Below, one piece after another: positions 19,801 through 25,401 of a DNA stretch of 29,694 nt. Below the pieces are notes generated by a model. That model saw only the letters and a program-made list of their open reading frames with translations, searched no databases and was not told the origin of the DNA. Where the stretch lies: IMG/VR virus record IMGVR_UViG_3300027847_000980, positions 1 through 29,694 of that record; one strand, 5' to 3'. The DNA comes from a virus. The position numbers were made by a program, and so were the translations under genes. The first letter of the stretch is position 1. Every line of letters starts with the position of its first letter.

Positions 19801-22800
19801 TGGTAAAGCTGCGCCTTATGAAGAGTTGATTGAGTTGTGGAAGCATTTGGATGTGTATCTATTAGCTCATGGTTATACTGGTGCACCAATCGCCTTTGGT
19901 GGAAAAGATGCAGCCCAAGCTGTATGGAGAGTAACGGGTGCAGGAGATGGCTCACCAATGGGTTTTGAATATACAACTTATGGGAAGGAATTACGTGAAA
20001 AGATAATAAAAATGTTTATCGCCAAACAGCAAGTAGGGACGGTGAATGCTTCAGTACCAAAGTGGTCGCAAGAAATATTAGAAGGATTGGCTGATCAAAT
20101 TGTAGACCTAGTACATTTATACAATAATGGAATAATTAATCAGGCTTTTGGTAAAGCGAGACCGAAGGGTGGCATACGCACAAGACTAGCACAAGCTGAT
20201 GTTGGAGTAAGAAAGGCTAAAGATCAACACCCGACAACTATTTCCAACCAAAAACATATTGCTGATAGTATCGGCATGTGGTTAGATATGATTTCTAAAG
20301 CACCAGAATATGGCGGATTGGGTATACCATTAGGGGATGAAAATATATGGGAACTATTACAAATAGTATCAGCAAGGGATGTTTTTAGGACAACAAAACA
20401 AGAAGCAAGAGAGACATTAGTAGAGAAATTGAACTATTATCATTATGCTAACCTCTCAGATAATATTAATCAAATTACTAAGACGGGCCAGGTTCCTCCT
20501 TCATTAAAACAGCTTAGTGAGAAGAAGAAATTAGCTGCTATTACAGGAAGTAAATATGCAGACCCTGAAGATACACTCAAAGCTATCAATATTCAGTTAA
20601 GATTCGCACACTCTGAATTATGGGATGCAATGAGTGCTAAGGGTATCGATGAAAAGCTTAGATTGATCGGTCCAAACCCTATGCAAATTGAGGATATAAA
20701 CACACCTGTTCCGCAACAACTGGTTGACGGATTGGATAATAGTGTGGAGTGGGGATTACTTTCGGAAGAACAGGCTGCTACTTGGGCAAATGAAGCGATA
20801 GCATGGAATGGGCAGGGTGATACTTTTGCATATCATCCTAATAAAAACCAAAATCCATTACCACATAATGAGGCTACCGAACAGGAGCTGCTATATGTCA
20901 AAGAAGAGATTGAAAAAGCATTGCGGCAATGGCATCGAGACTTGGTGGGACCGGAGGGTAATCTCAATCAGGGAATCGAATTACCTATAGAAGAAGAACA
21001 TGAAATCCGTGAACAGTTGAAGAGTGCATGGATACAAGAAGGAGGATTATTAGATCAGTACCGGGCAATTAAGCATACTGCTATTTATGGAACAAAAGAT
21101 ACAAGTCAGTTGAGTAAAGTCTTAATGCCTGAAGCACCACGATCTGATTTAGAACAAGTTGTTGATGCATATGTTGATAGGAGTTTGGACGAGTTTAAGT
21201 TGGGACCTGACCCGTATGATATGGATTTATGGCAAAGTCGCTATGGTCCTGGAAGTGACAATTGGGAAACAAGTAAAAATAAAATGTCTGAAACATTTCA
21301 AGACTTAGCTGAAAGAGTTGATCTAGAGGACCAACCTGCAGAAGTTGTAATGAGTCAAAGATTTGACAAACATGTTGAGCGAGTAAAGCAGGACCCCATG
21401 AAATGGATGGACTGGAGAACTTTGAGATCTACAATCGATGCTCAGGAAGGGTTGGCTTCATTAGAGGGTGCTGTTAGCAGGTTGACCCCTGAAGAATTAG
21501 CTCTACTGGCTCCTGGATATTACAATTGGGGCTTTGGCATTCCTTTAGTCGGCGATAGGGTAGTGCTAGGGGCTACTAAACCGAGAAAGATACATGGTGC
21601 GACTAAGCTGGTAGGTAATGCGATGGTTGATTATCAAACTAATACCAATCTTGATCAGGTGATGAAGACAATCTTTCCGTTTTGGATATTCCCTACCAGG
21701 TCCATCAAGTTCTGGCTGGGCGAGTTAGCGGCCAAGCCTAAGATCCTTTCTACATGGTCGCAAATACAAGGTATGTCAGAAAGAATGGCACATGATGTTG
21801 GGGCCACTGATACTCGAGGGCATCAGTTGCCGAGATTTAGGGGTAACATAAATCTGACAGGTACAAATTGGTGGTGGAATCCTACTGCTCCACTGTCGTT
21901 TACACAAGCTCTCCCTGGCGCAAGAAATATTTATGGGTTAGCAGATTCTGAAGCACCTATATTCAAGAGATTAGCTACGTATCTTTATGCTTTTGGTCCG
22001 GCAACAGGGTTTCATCTAGCACCGTGGATCTCAATCCCAATGCATCGAATGGGCTGGTTAGACGAAAACGAATTTCCACAACGGTCTTTATTAGGACAGG
22101 CTGACTTAATACCTGAATGGCATCAAAGAGATATATTGAAGAAAGTACAAGATTCGCTTTGGTATAGTATACGACCTGATGCTACCTGGACTCCTGAAGT
22201 AAGCTGGAAGGATTTCCTTATAGAAAGGCAGGTACTAATCAATCTTAATCAAGAGATTGAGCCCATGCATGAACTTGGCAAGCAGGAGAAAGTGAAAGAA
22301 GCGGAGATGGCCATCTTACTACGTACTGGCGAGAGATGGAGTACGGCCAGACAAGAGCTAGAGCAAACTGATTATTTTGCTAGGATAGTAGGATACTTAT
22401 CTGGTACGTATGGAAAGAAGTTTCATAAGGGCGAAGCAGCATTGTATGAGGCCCGGGATGAAGTTGGTCGATTACGTAGACAAATATCTTTAGATGCGAA
22501 CTATGAAGAGTTTTATAAGGATTACCGTTATAACACAGCAGATGGATTGACCTATGGTTTATACAAAGACATCAGTTGGGTAACTGATGAAGATGGTAAG
22601 CAATTGTATGGCCAAGCACGATGGGATGAGGTCTCGAAGAACATTGCATATCAACAACAAATGGCGGCCAAGATAGCACGAGAAGGAGCTAACAGAAGGA
22701 TGTTAGAAATTAGGCTGTCGGAATTACCTATCGGCTCACCCTGGGAGGCGAAAGAAGAGATTTATCAGGACTATGAAGAAATACAGAAATCTATTTTGAA

Positions 22801-24514
22801 GTCATTCCCTGATGTTGTGTACCAATGGGGTCCATACAATAAGAACGACGAAACTATACGAGAGCATGTCGTAGATAAATGGATGAAAATTGTGGGTGAG
22901 GGTAGGCCTTTCAACTGGAATAGAGAAGAGCAGGATTGGACTCAATTCCAGAATAGTATTGTGGAATGGGAAGATGACATACCAAATATAGGTAAACTAA
23001 ATATTGACCGCTTGTTTATGGAGTTAGCTGGCGAGAAACTATTGGAGCCTTTGAAAGATTATGAGGGTCAACCTTTATACCAGAAAGATGAAGCAGGCAA
23101 TGTATTGTTAGATGCGAAAGGAGAGCCTGTACCAGAAACAATCTTTGAATCAGTACTAGGTAAGAGAATAGAGGTCAAGAAAGCTTTATTGGCAATGGCA
23201 ACATCAGCCGAATGGAACAAGTGGGACATTGATGGTGACTCATTGGATGATGCACTCAATAGAGTATGGCTTGATAATTATGCTGGAGCATTTTATGACA
23301 CCATTGATGCAGGTGGTCTTAACGAAGCTGAAGGGTCAGAGAGAGAACAGCTTGAGCGGGCTTGGATAGAGAAATATCCTGGTGGGCCTAGTACAGTTGA
23401 TCTTACTGGTTGGATAAGAACAATTTATGGTGACAAGTGGTCAGACGAACAAATTGCTTTACATAGATATGGTTCTGGTGTAGCTACAAGAGAAGAAAGA
23501 AGTGAGATGCAAGCTACTGCAAGGCAAAAAGCGGCCAATGAAGTATATAAGTGGTATGGCTGGGTTGGACCACGAGGTGCTAAATCAGAATTCTATGATA
23601 CCTTAGAAAAAATTGACGAAAGGGATGGTACTGAATGGACTGAGGTATTGGGGGACTTCTTGGATCCCAGTCGAAAACGTACATCAAGTGCTCAAGGTTT
23701 GTTTACATACTGGTCCGATAAATTCTGGACAGATTTTTATAATGCAATGCGTGAGGTATCTCTAGTTTTAGACTTACAGGCACCCACAGACGAGGAGTTG
23801 GAGGAATGGGTGCTGGCAGAACAATTGAATGATCAATTCAATAGGTGGAGAGAACTTGATTATGGTCCTAATTGGGATGGGTTGAATGCATTGTATTACA
23901 ATAAAACTAGGTCTGAGCAGTTGGACTGGCGTAAAGAAAACCCCGGTCTGTGGCAACGGTTACAAGATGGTTGGACGATGAAAGATGCTTGGGGGGAACA
24001 ACATCCAGCGTGGCAAAAATTCTTTGACCCTGATGTATATCATGGTACTGAAACAGCTAGATCGTCTATCTCTGGTTACTCCGGAGTTGGTTCCACAGTA
24101 ACATTTGGTGGTGAAAACTGGAGACATTCCTTTGCACCATCAGCAGCCTTAGATAGCTATAAAGGTGTTAGTATCAGCAAGATCATTCAAGGTTTAGAAA
24201 GGCCTCAGACTCCAGGGCAATGGCCTACGTTAGAAGTATCACAATTAGCATTAGAAGAGTTGTTGGCTGGTAAAGTCAGTGATACAACAGAAGAATACCT
24301 GAAGAAATTACACCAGAGAGTAGCATCTTATTCTCCATATGAGACGTTCTTGAAGCAACTCAGGGATTTGGCACGTTCAGTATTGGGAGATATCACTAAA
24401 GAAGAAGATGATTGGATTTGGAACAGGGAGGGTGCAAGCACGGATACTGTATCCCCTGAAATGCCAGTGACACCCGGTGGTAGGGAAGATACATTTACCC
24501 CACAAAGGTCGTGA
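7880..24514 (+). CDS. Giant 5,544-aa multidomain protein (large polyvalent protein type)
   Basis: One uninterrupted frame of 5,544 codons starts at ATG 7880, with AGGA (7869-7872) overlapping the upstream stop, and ends at TGA 24512-24514. The product is roughly 600 kDa. Visible in order: an acidic disordered N terminus (1-115); a lytic-transglycosylase-like segment (about 128-270); an Ala/Gly-rich, weakly hydrophobic stretch (about 370-410); IEMVGEVVGDLTWLFPGKLI (about 577-596); SNLSARPGFTARNVIDSTFR (about 906-925), a motif recurrent in giant phage proteins; a DPK repeat linker (1216-1227); a coiled coil (about 1668-1730); a tyrosine-recombinase domain (2419-2640); a HEIGH zincin motif (3140-3144); an LPD38-like segment (about 4560-4700); and a long Trp/Glu-rich helical C terminus. 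Polyvalent proteins are known to combine such enzymes and are thought to enter the cell with phage DNA. N4-type virion RNA polymerase was considered, but I found no T7-like polymerase motifs. Location between portal and capsid genes supports a packaged, ejected protein (inference). Confidence 0.85.
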   Translation: MSNGRRPDDLVSSDVIDNALKKVRITSGPSSVTPAKRVGSVEQPIPVRTGSLTEMAEGQREQVEEERRDSVVTQVKEPDLVAYPPLVEEEEPVPGSDVSLLDKTPQEIQEEVQTVEEPRNDGAFAWYPKFHASVDKGQADEISPAVITAIVQARSAGDEEYIYGDAYGLFGMGASERAYVQQVLRETGELEPDEVMSVKEYNDWRGEPDNQINFYAPMIHGFVLRGVEAGIKGRDLAEMVGKQVELPGSRVLPDGAYAKGYDTVTATAQQRVNEEFPDGVPDKVRVEAGVLSQDALREAGLKVPTRQVGLFESEYPEDVTPRMVTTAEGEPFEAGRSREWYEKYLIDPISRAFRPVKQWAGLMYNSSPQGKASVELGAAAADRLGALVVTSITAASGSVGAPFYAVAGFAKTDTSKSDSLWHSLGMKSAGAFEAVKRRWERVGDHWAPQFVNKEEDQSGWEWTVEKWNELKDHVPDEGSGQDWFQTESIPLGWKEFKRAFIPGTQGWSEEKLDEEWNKSRDWSYTFMFDPDAERAYLKDKAQVLAEVNARRAMDGLGPRSLSYHETDELKLRHEDPSIEMVGEVVGDLTWLFPGKLIKGVGSLLSESFVAKGIKTQALKIPAIRLLVTEHIGSTANKLAGRATTPVEDILYAYRKLAEDLLPDLEPGEALKKFNDAQGQLFDPNTFTSTYSDSGGVVEALELLLRKGKIVDPLTNVTIDLTGDEIPELVSKLWLRLGSRPDMPTWTSVPHKSGWFSRPKLNLIARNTEKVLGPRATALGRSVQKRLETVYKIYKYNDNFWDHTSEIARDPAEGFIKVLRDLTEQAQSQMGDAWGGLDDIGKQDEILNLFKKDVSKEFKMKHGFAQGGKIYDTLEASDTYRQLIDAETINPFLMAGPRFFRGLWIESNLSARPGFTARNVIDSTFRALTFGGGGIFRRSLKKIMADTPLVDEILAGLQRGAGTGASAAILQKYGRLPRFWSPKDWWTAIREVTEAAQKEGASPGAIAKLPWPAGRWGWGSKWRGTWKTPWGDMNLTYSTMVDVMRDWNEAFEVMLRIRLFDKFYHNLFDDIFKWWRKGVLNNPNLSRASRQKLKEMLDNLPDKEEDVAIVVAHFLESTGADLSNALIPKEVTALIDNMDVADPLNIRSAKQIVREIADDLYSAYKKNKKLDQADVDEIFSKRLEELHKNFDDALDDAKATNMPKDSDDDVSGFISDDPKGPKDPKDPKDDLDFSSMGGKGDGETKKKRGVEHTNNAQHTTTKGGDLTQEAVAKQKAEVQEQIGKAQKAKKVPDVEVKEVMSDYQLNSTNSYTKIHNDSVLEYGKGSVEAKLYYKVNHTIRSLWTFLLSHPSANAKAADKLYYATRAKDNLYGWLAPNAALNTDGAHTAKAFIRARDVMAHVNKTVAELLDKKNLNRMDNLLKLATLEGFLDSMGWKWDALGKAQFESGALADEAAKLIKDTGYEVGTLTKLDIEVLRNGDPALSSYRIKWEWDPKGEKKGTVVKGKEHFHAPDEADLIHLSEGWDNWVVRDGKSIKVRGKNDGLGYANFEGKDIMDDLNYKYDNQDENVADAFRAMVDPNFEGTLDVADANEKMLQQDIGIGTPTNTTKTSQASGRTYQEMPNDEFNTLIDNIDDVDELGRIEDAIHQEAGGPSTQGKILSDVDAVKAKRIADRKHVLENLRNEGNINVEAQARIVNTNELQIREAQTALQNIRQALEIRMADIEKMSPDVADKYLVDHAHLMDLETYANKVGETPYGKPIYHSDKHVDKVNAVLDLNTHEVIEEGVYAEASGYIEDVRALIKPVRVADLEFIASSYGMPFKYKLGRITKDQYSEQILTWLELRQRMMTWEKEASGDLVRHITKDGGMSDEVREWMIQTFKGLYPDAEDFIIPLQSVTDELVLMRYTEDLVAFYREGKVLANEFSILKSYRDRVVKAVRDGKQLSDDVIRATLRAEDALVDRFDQKALGLSLKHVDLDEQEEALSIFNKVFIPDHDLMSGARAIDAGYNLTEFSFTSPNEINNWLATSLESQQWLETSIAIVKEDDLYRIAVKNIDMKKAPWQMTTPEFLVWWTGSPKETLASWGLVHIPQELALPAYRTRLQIRINSLDDAKAMWSSNFTEDEIKLYGLLHSNRRKVLDTAIERGHDVDDNFLKAYDGLIQQQSVLRHQGFENGLPIIRVGRGKTRVQPTKEMQGLPFVEKYNKETGRAQLSYRTLDEFIAIWDFMEPVGTKGKKVLRTGWGEHLWQDDYIGLKTTKKRGEPIKITDTKALPRVIDLIASITDVIINYTPDYQMQSLINVRKNIRPKQRRVINVLTQLEDLKFQYAKESGTREIVEQAIDNVKQARDDIEKVMMLLDDRIEKNYPSNSSFQIDELRKKEGITRVMAGIGDMDPLQAKIQHGTGWSLAGGPTKQRGQLPMRSQIDEMRAYVRKQGEPVTAKYKDARTWALFELLNGTGLRISEVRDLRWSNIVELPNGNFAITIKQTDNRRGVQITLDEGAQNALAKLQERAQLGIGVPAVSEETLFDTHVFVRENGERYKNSSALTGHISDSGGETQWGLNAESIKKWKGKTPSDKFYDKTGSHLYIWRPDQELHAHDLRRNYAVKVFYNTGGDIAKAQNQLGHEGPITTVLYYLRRGGVPDNMLQDAIKDSKSGTVDKILKEFTEMVGTEEGTKVAKAAEKAMLAKQFAAINYHQIKMLQPINLKTAKNFGKIKERVKRNLEYFFTYDHAGQQATKAGENFKNKFKSIIRVILEDEQVANQFYEEVARRTQGSLNDIQMGQKLIHQAGLRRIDVMDMIPITLRDEPQDLAGMVQAEWIDPWYRVRDFGQQKGGMSTQDVLKEYLEELQGIADPSVGRKTVNYLESPNVDAISGWQLTDQSGKVVEFSPVYLTREAAEQDAYYYAMRKNIAPKMTVKEVELGSSAAWEDVLPNYYRNWRRSQWYHNKEEILQYEAYQDIVENYELWNRELPGKYAAGLKDFHPLINDDAPLGYRKFLADLKRRNMGLADLEANTPRYIKPTDKEAEALIQAGIEHSGYWNRQIQTGKSLGTKNNHPPVQMGLNPKYNKPRQYIVVGPRHAYEMIPEEDYIAYVVDAPKGVEEVIDESLQKQGIFARYFPQDNKIKYQSESMKYNPTIRNHEIGHALVHDMVGTIDINKTLSDQSLHPLFREYGEAWHGESHEPIRNFLDEDKAEAFWKDLELWLTDPDSLDKPDIVSVFKKHFGDVHKDLSPIRKQPAQYDPGIHGLNYEGVKVKYANKPYVLTNNTHYYPSEDWIAPLSDIGMWHDQPPIYGKKIILTRGRHQWGAHYAIVDLMQLKPQYQWVTSPIKTGVGKYSLELNPEVNPRFLRDFPIDVDASASSIRATAQNYVPEYGLSSELDALKGILIDTNGNVLNNHRDVLVHQYWDLPEVLLHNKKEQYNKELFQSLTARFGIDESELAKLQGQTRTMEHPVLVRMLNPLDEASMQDLIDRVNPRVIAPPDGSALKKIIEREAKLIESALDEGVLPGLKQDDEVIITFDDFISHLANKPDALGGRKFIKGNQYQVEPQFRESIWRTMAIVLFPEEQADFVLDMVDFRKLSPDERVHNLMDIITNEFGWLLKYKKDHPDLYSKYIAGKDGIGLLYDIEEASRILAATKYLMPDKDIRYGIKQILQPETVDGVMSPIRLIQDATQPDEIISKNAILLAEHTASHGRFAGSNLSILSKALKEEFDRQVRQRDPQLLQSLEDIIKNGIERAEKEIANQSVTQRTYAAGAADAAIVSTRNTQAVSDGLETVERTNRAKLAKYAEEIAKAKKLTAEQIQYMALMHRVMPDVLGEIDPDYIARTASNLSEIALGPEQVKARFGERTLGEVAVSWKHMADNIEDNVFVEWHRQILDIVNEYGPQKPVTEGSYDTIYYTKVKADGPWDKFALENADKADIVEAFAEWVDKGAKEAWIELSDMEKTMYHRAKEWLNRVQSESGLFSIPHQHQDGKAAPYEELIELWKHLDVYLLAHGYTGAPIAFGGKDAAQAVWRVTGAGDGSPMGFEYTTYGKELREKIIKMFIAKQQVGTVNASVPKWSQEILEGLADQIVDLVHLYNNGIINQAFGKARPKGGIRTRLAQADVGVRKAKDQHPTTISNQKHIADSIGMWLDMISKAPEYGGLGIPLGDENIWELLQIVSARDVFRTTKQEARETLVEKLNYYHYANLSDNINQITKTGQVPPSLKQLSEKKKLAAITGSKYADPEDTLKAINIQLRFAHSELWDAMSAKGIDEKLRLIGPNPMQIEDINTPVPQQLVDGLDNSVEWGLLSEEQAATWANEAIAWNGQGDTFAYHPNKNQNPLPHNEATEQELLYVKEEIEKALRQWHRDLVGPEGNLNQGIELPIEEEHEIREQLKSAWIQEGGLLDQYRAIKHTAIYGTKDTSQLSKVLMPEAPRSDLEQVVDAYVDRSLDEFKLGPDPYDMDLWQSRYGPGSDNWETSKNKMSETFQDLAERVDLEDQPAEVVMSQRFDKHVERVKQDPMKWMDWRTLRSTIDAQEGLASLEGAVSRLTPEELALLAPGYYNWGFGIPLVGDRVVLGATKPRKIHGATKLVGNAMVDYQTNTNLDQVMKTIFPFWIFPTRSIKFWLGELAAKPKILSTWSQIQGMSERMAHDVGATDTRGHQLPRFRGNINLTGTNWWWNPTAPLSFTQALPGARNIYGLADSEAPIFKRLATYLYAFGPATGFHLAPWISIPMHRMGWLDENEFPQRSLLGQADLIPEWHQRDILKKVQDSLWYSIRPDATWTPEVSWKDFLIERQVLINLNQEIEPMHELGKQEKVKEAEMAILLRTGERWSTARQELEQTDYFARIVGYLSGTYGKKFHKGEAALYEARDEVGRLRRQISLDANYEEFYKDYRYNTADGLTYGLYKDISWVTDEDGKQLYGQARWDEVSKNIAYQQQMAAKIAREGANRRMLEIRLSELPIGSPWEAKEEIYQDYEEIQKSILKSFPDVVYQWGPYNKNDETIREHVVDKWMKIVGEGRPFNWNREEQDWTQFQNSIVEWEDDIPNIGKLNIDRLFMELAGEKLLEPLKDYEGQPLYQKDEAGNVLLDAKGEPVPETIFESVLGKRIEVKKALLAMATSAEWNKWDIDGDSLDDALNRVWLDNYAGAFYDTIDAGGLNEAEGSEREQLERAWIEKYPGGPSTVDLTGWIRTIYGDKWSDEQIALHRYGSGVATREERSEMQATARQKAANEVYKWYGWVGPRGAKSEFYDTLEKIDERDGTEWTEVLGDFLDPSRKRTSSAQGLFTYWSDKFWTDFYNAMREVSLVLDLQAPTDEELEEWVLAEQLNDQFNRWRELDYGPNWDGLNALYYNKTRSEQLDWRKENPGLWQRLQDGWTMKDAWGEQHPAWQKFFDPDVYHGTETARSSISGYSGVGSTVTFGGENWRHSFAPSAALDSYKGVSISKIIQGLERPQTPGQWPTLEVSQLALEELLAGKVSDTTEEYLKKLHQRVASYSPYETFLKQLRDLARSVLGDITKEEDDWIWNREGASTDTVSPEMPVTPGGREDTFTPQRS
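8261..8690 (+). other. Lytic-transglycosylase-like domain, catalytic Glu apparently missing
   Basis: Residues about 128-270 of the giant protein follow the order of SLT-type lytic transglycosylases: a helix SPAVITAIVQARSAG (143-157), then DAYGLFGM (165-172), which matches the A-x-G-L-x-Q-M motif, then a helix NQINFYAPMIHGFVLRG that would match the 'N-I-x-A-G-x-x-Y-L' helix. In active enzymes the first helix ends in Q-E-S; here it reads Q-A-R-S, with Arg154 where Glu is expected. E159 or E160 could substitute. This is fold-level resemblance judged by eye. Confidence 0.4.
11525..11560 (+). repeat. In-frame 9-bp tandem repeat encoding DPK/GPK units
   Basis: Four consecutive copies of GATCCTAAA, the second with one change (GGTCCTAAA), encode DPK-GPK-DPK-DPK, residues 1216-1227 of the giant protein. 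The unit preserves the frame. The surrounding 60 residues are Asp/Lys/Gly-rich, so this is a flexible hydrophilic linker between two larger parts of the protein. Confidence 0.9.
15134..15805 (+). other. Tyrosine recombinase (phage integrase family) catalytic domain inside the giant protein
   Basis: Residues 2419-2640 match the catalytic domain of tyrosine recombinases, which break and rejoin DNA through a 3'-phosphotyrosine. ALFELLNGTGLRISEVRDLR holds Arg I (R2459). AITIKQTDNRRGVQIT is the beta-hairpin with the catalytic Lys (K2484). HAHDLRRNYAV gives H2597 and R2600 of H-x-x-R. LGHEGPITTVLYYL gives H2624 and the nucleophile Y2633, nine residues later as in XerC/D and integrases. All six residues are present, so the domain may be active. 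The gap between Arg I and H-x-x-R (138 residues) is somewhat long. I see no clear N-terminal SAM-like core-binding domain; residues about 2300-2418 are helical and may replace it. There is no internal stop, and flanking frame and codon use continue smoothly. Confidence 0.85.
17180..17530 (+). other. Zincin metallopeptidase domain (HEIGH) inside the giant protein
   Basis: NHEIGHALVHDMV (from residue 3139) contains HExxH with H3140, E3141 and H3144, embedded in a hydrophobic helix as in zinc metallopeptidases. A plausible third ligand lies about 50 residues downstream in EDKAEAFWKDLELWLTDP (E3194), which resembles the 'E-x-x-A-E-x-F' helix of gluzincin-like enzymes. Zincins (MPTase-PolyVal) are recurrent parts of large polyvalent phage proteins. 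Likely roles are self-processing of the giant chain or attack on host proteins; both are inference. Confidence 0.65.
21560..21980 (+). other. LPD38-like segment near the C terminus of the giant protein
   Basis: Residues about 4560-4700 include DQVMKTIFPFWIFPTRSIKF (about 4592-4611) followed by a helix LGELAAKPKIL. A helix ending in 'P-F-W-x-F-x-R' and then a helix ending before 'x-x-P' is the pattern I associate with the large polyvalent-protein-associated domain LPD38. The function of that domain is unknown. The assignment is from memory of the motif and needs a profile search. Confidence 0.45.
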
Positions 24515-24518
24515 GTGC

Positions 24519-24547
24519 TTGCTATACATGAATAATTCCTGTATAAT
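24519..24547 (+). promoter_or_regulatory. Sigma70-like promoter for the capsid cassette
   Basis: TTGCTA (24519-24524) and a perfect TATAAT (24542-24547) are separated by exactly 17 bp in an 80-bp gap after the giant gene. Transcription would start near 24553-24556, giving a short leader before the scaffold-like gene. Position just upstream of the scaffold and capsid genes, which need high expression, supports it. The host sigma factor is unknown. Confidence 0.65.
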
Positions 24548-24565
24548 GTTCACTGTATGAACAGT
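24548..24565. promoter_or_regulatory. Overlapping palindromes at the predicted transcription start
   Basis: GTTCACTGTATGAAC (24548-24562, 5-bp arms) and ACTGTATGAACAGT (24552-24565, 5-bp arms) overlap immediately after the -10 box. Such a site could be an operator or a 5' leader hairpin. Arms are short, so chance is possible. Confidence 0.35.
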
Positions 24566-24594
24566 AGTTTTAACAACAGAATAGGAGGGCAATT

Positions 24595-25377
24595 ATGCCT
24601 GAAGGATTGACTCAACAAACTTCTGAAAGTCCTGCCACAAGTGGTGTAAAGTATATACCACAGGGAGCACAATCAGAAGGGGCAGATCCTGCCGCGCAAG
24701 CGGGAGCATCTCCCACAGCCACACCGGCGCAAAGAAGCCCCGGTAGCACTGGAGAGCCACAGTCAGAAGCCGTTGATGCAGGACGTTTACAGACTCAGGT
24801 TCGCCAGATGCAAACCCAGCTTGATAGAGCTAGGACTCAACTCTCTGCCTCGGACCGTGCTTTACGAGAACGGGAACAGCAGTGGGGTACAGAGCGAGAA
24901 GAGCTATCGCGCACTGTAGAAAATATGCAAATGTCGGACATGTCTGAAACTGAGAAGGTTGCGTATGAACGGGATGTGTACCGTCAGAGAGCGGAAGAAG
25001 CTCAAACACAGGTACAAGATGCCCAGTATAGGGCAGAATATTCAGACGCAATGCAACAATGGCGTGCCTATTATGGTCAAATGGGTGTTCCGTCTAACGT
25101 GTTAGATAGTTCTTCAATAGAGAATATGCAACACTCTGCACTAAGATGGACAAATACCCAATTGAAGGCTGCACGGCAGGCACCACAGCAAGAAGCTGTG
25201 GCACAGCCAGAACAGCCACAAAACAATCGGGTACAACCTCCCCAAGTTACCACTGCGGTACCACAGGGAGCAAGTCCCGGACAAAAAAGATGGAACGACA
25301 TTCCTTACGAGGAATGGGATGCCATCTATAAGAAGGCAGAGAGAGGACAAATATCGTCCGATCAAATGCCACGATAA
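24595..25377 (+). CDS. Scaffold-like protein (prohead scaffolding)
   Basis: This 260-residue protein starts after a strong AGGAGG (24583-24588, 6-nt spacer). Residues 1-60 are Gln/Ala/Pro/Ser-rich. Residues about 63-155 form a long coiled coil (QTQVRQMQTQLDRARTQLSA and onward). A Gln/Pro linker follows, and the last 30 residues (RWNDIPYEEWDAIYKKAERG and beyond) form a short charged helix. A coiled-coil, Gln/Glu-rich protein with a small helical charged C terminus directly upstream of the major capsid gene is the standard profile of a phage scaffold, whose C terminus binds the inner capsid surface. No protease domain is present. The call rests on architecture and position rather than on sequence similarity. 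Confidence 0.72.
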   Translation: MPEGLTQQTSESPATSGVKYIPQGAQSEGADPAAQAGASPTATPAQRSPGSTGEPQSEAVDAGRLQTQVRQMQTQLDRARTQLSASDRALREREQQWGTEREELSRTVENMQMSDMSETEKVAYERDVYRQRAEEAQTQVQDAQYRAEYSDAMQQWRAYYGQMGVPSNVLDSSSIENMQHSALRWTNTQLKAARQAPQQEAVAQPEQPQNNRVQPPQVTTAVPQGASPGQKRWNDIPYEEWDAIYKKAERGQISSDQMPR

Positions 25378-25401
25378 ATAAATTTTTGGGAGATATAAAC
25401 T

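Noticed and set aside
7880-24514. N4-like virion RNA polymerase as identity of the giant protein
   Set aside because: The position and capsid family invite it, but I could not find the T7-like polymerase motifs (T-x-x-G-R, the metal-binding Asp motifs or the R-K-YG helix) in convincing order.
7880-24514. Tape measure protein as identity of the giant protein
   Set aside because: It carries enzyme-like domains, lacks a long repetitive coiled-coil or hydrophobic segments, and lies before the capsid gene rather than among tail genes.
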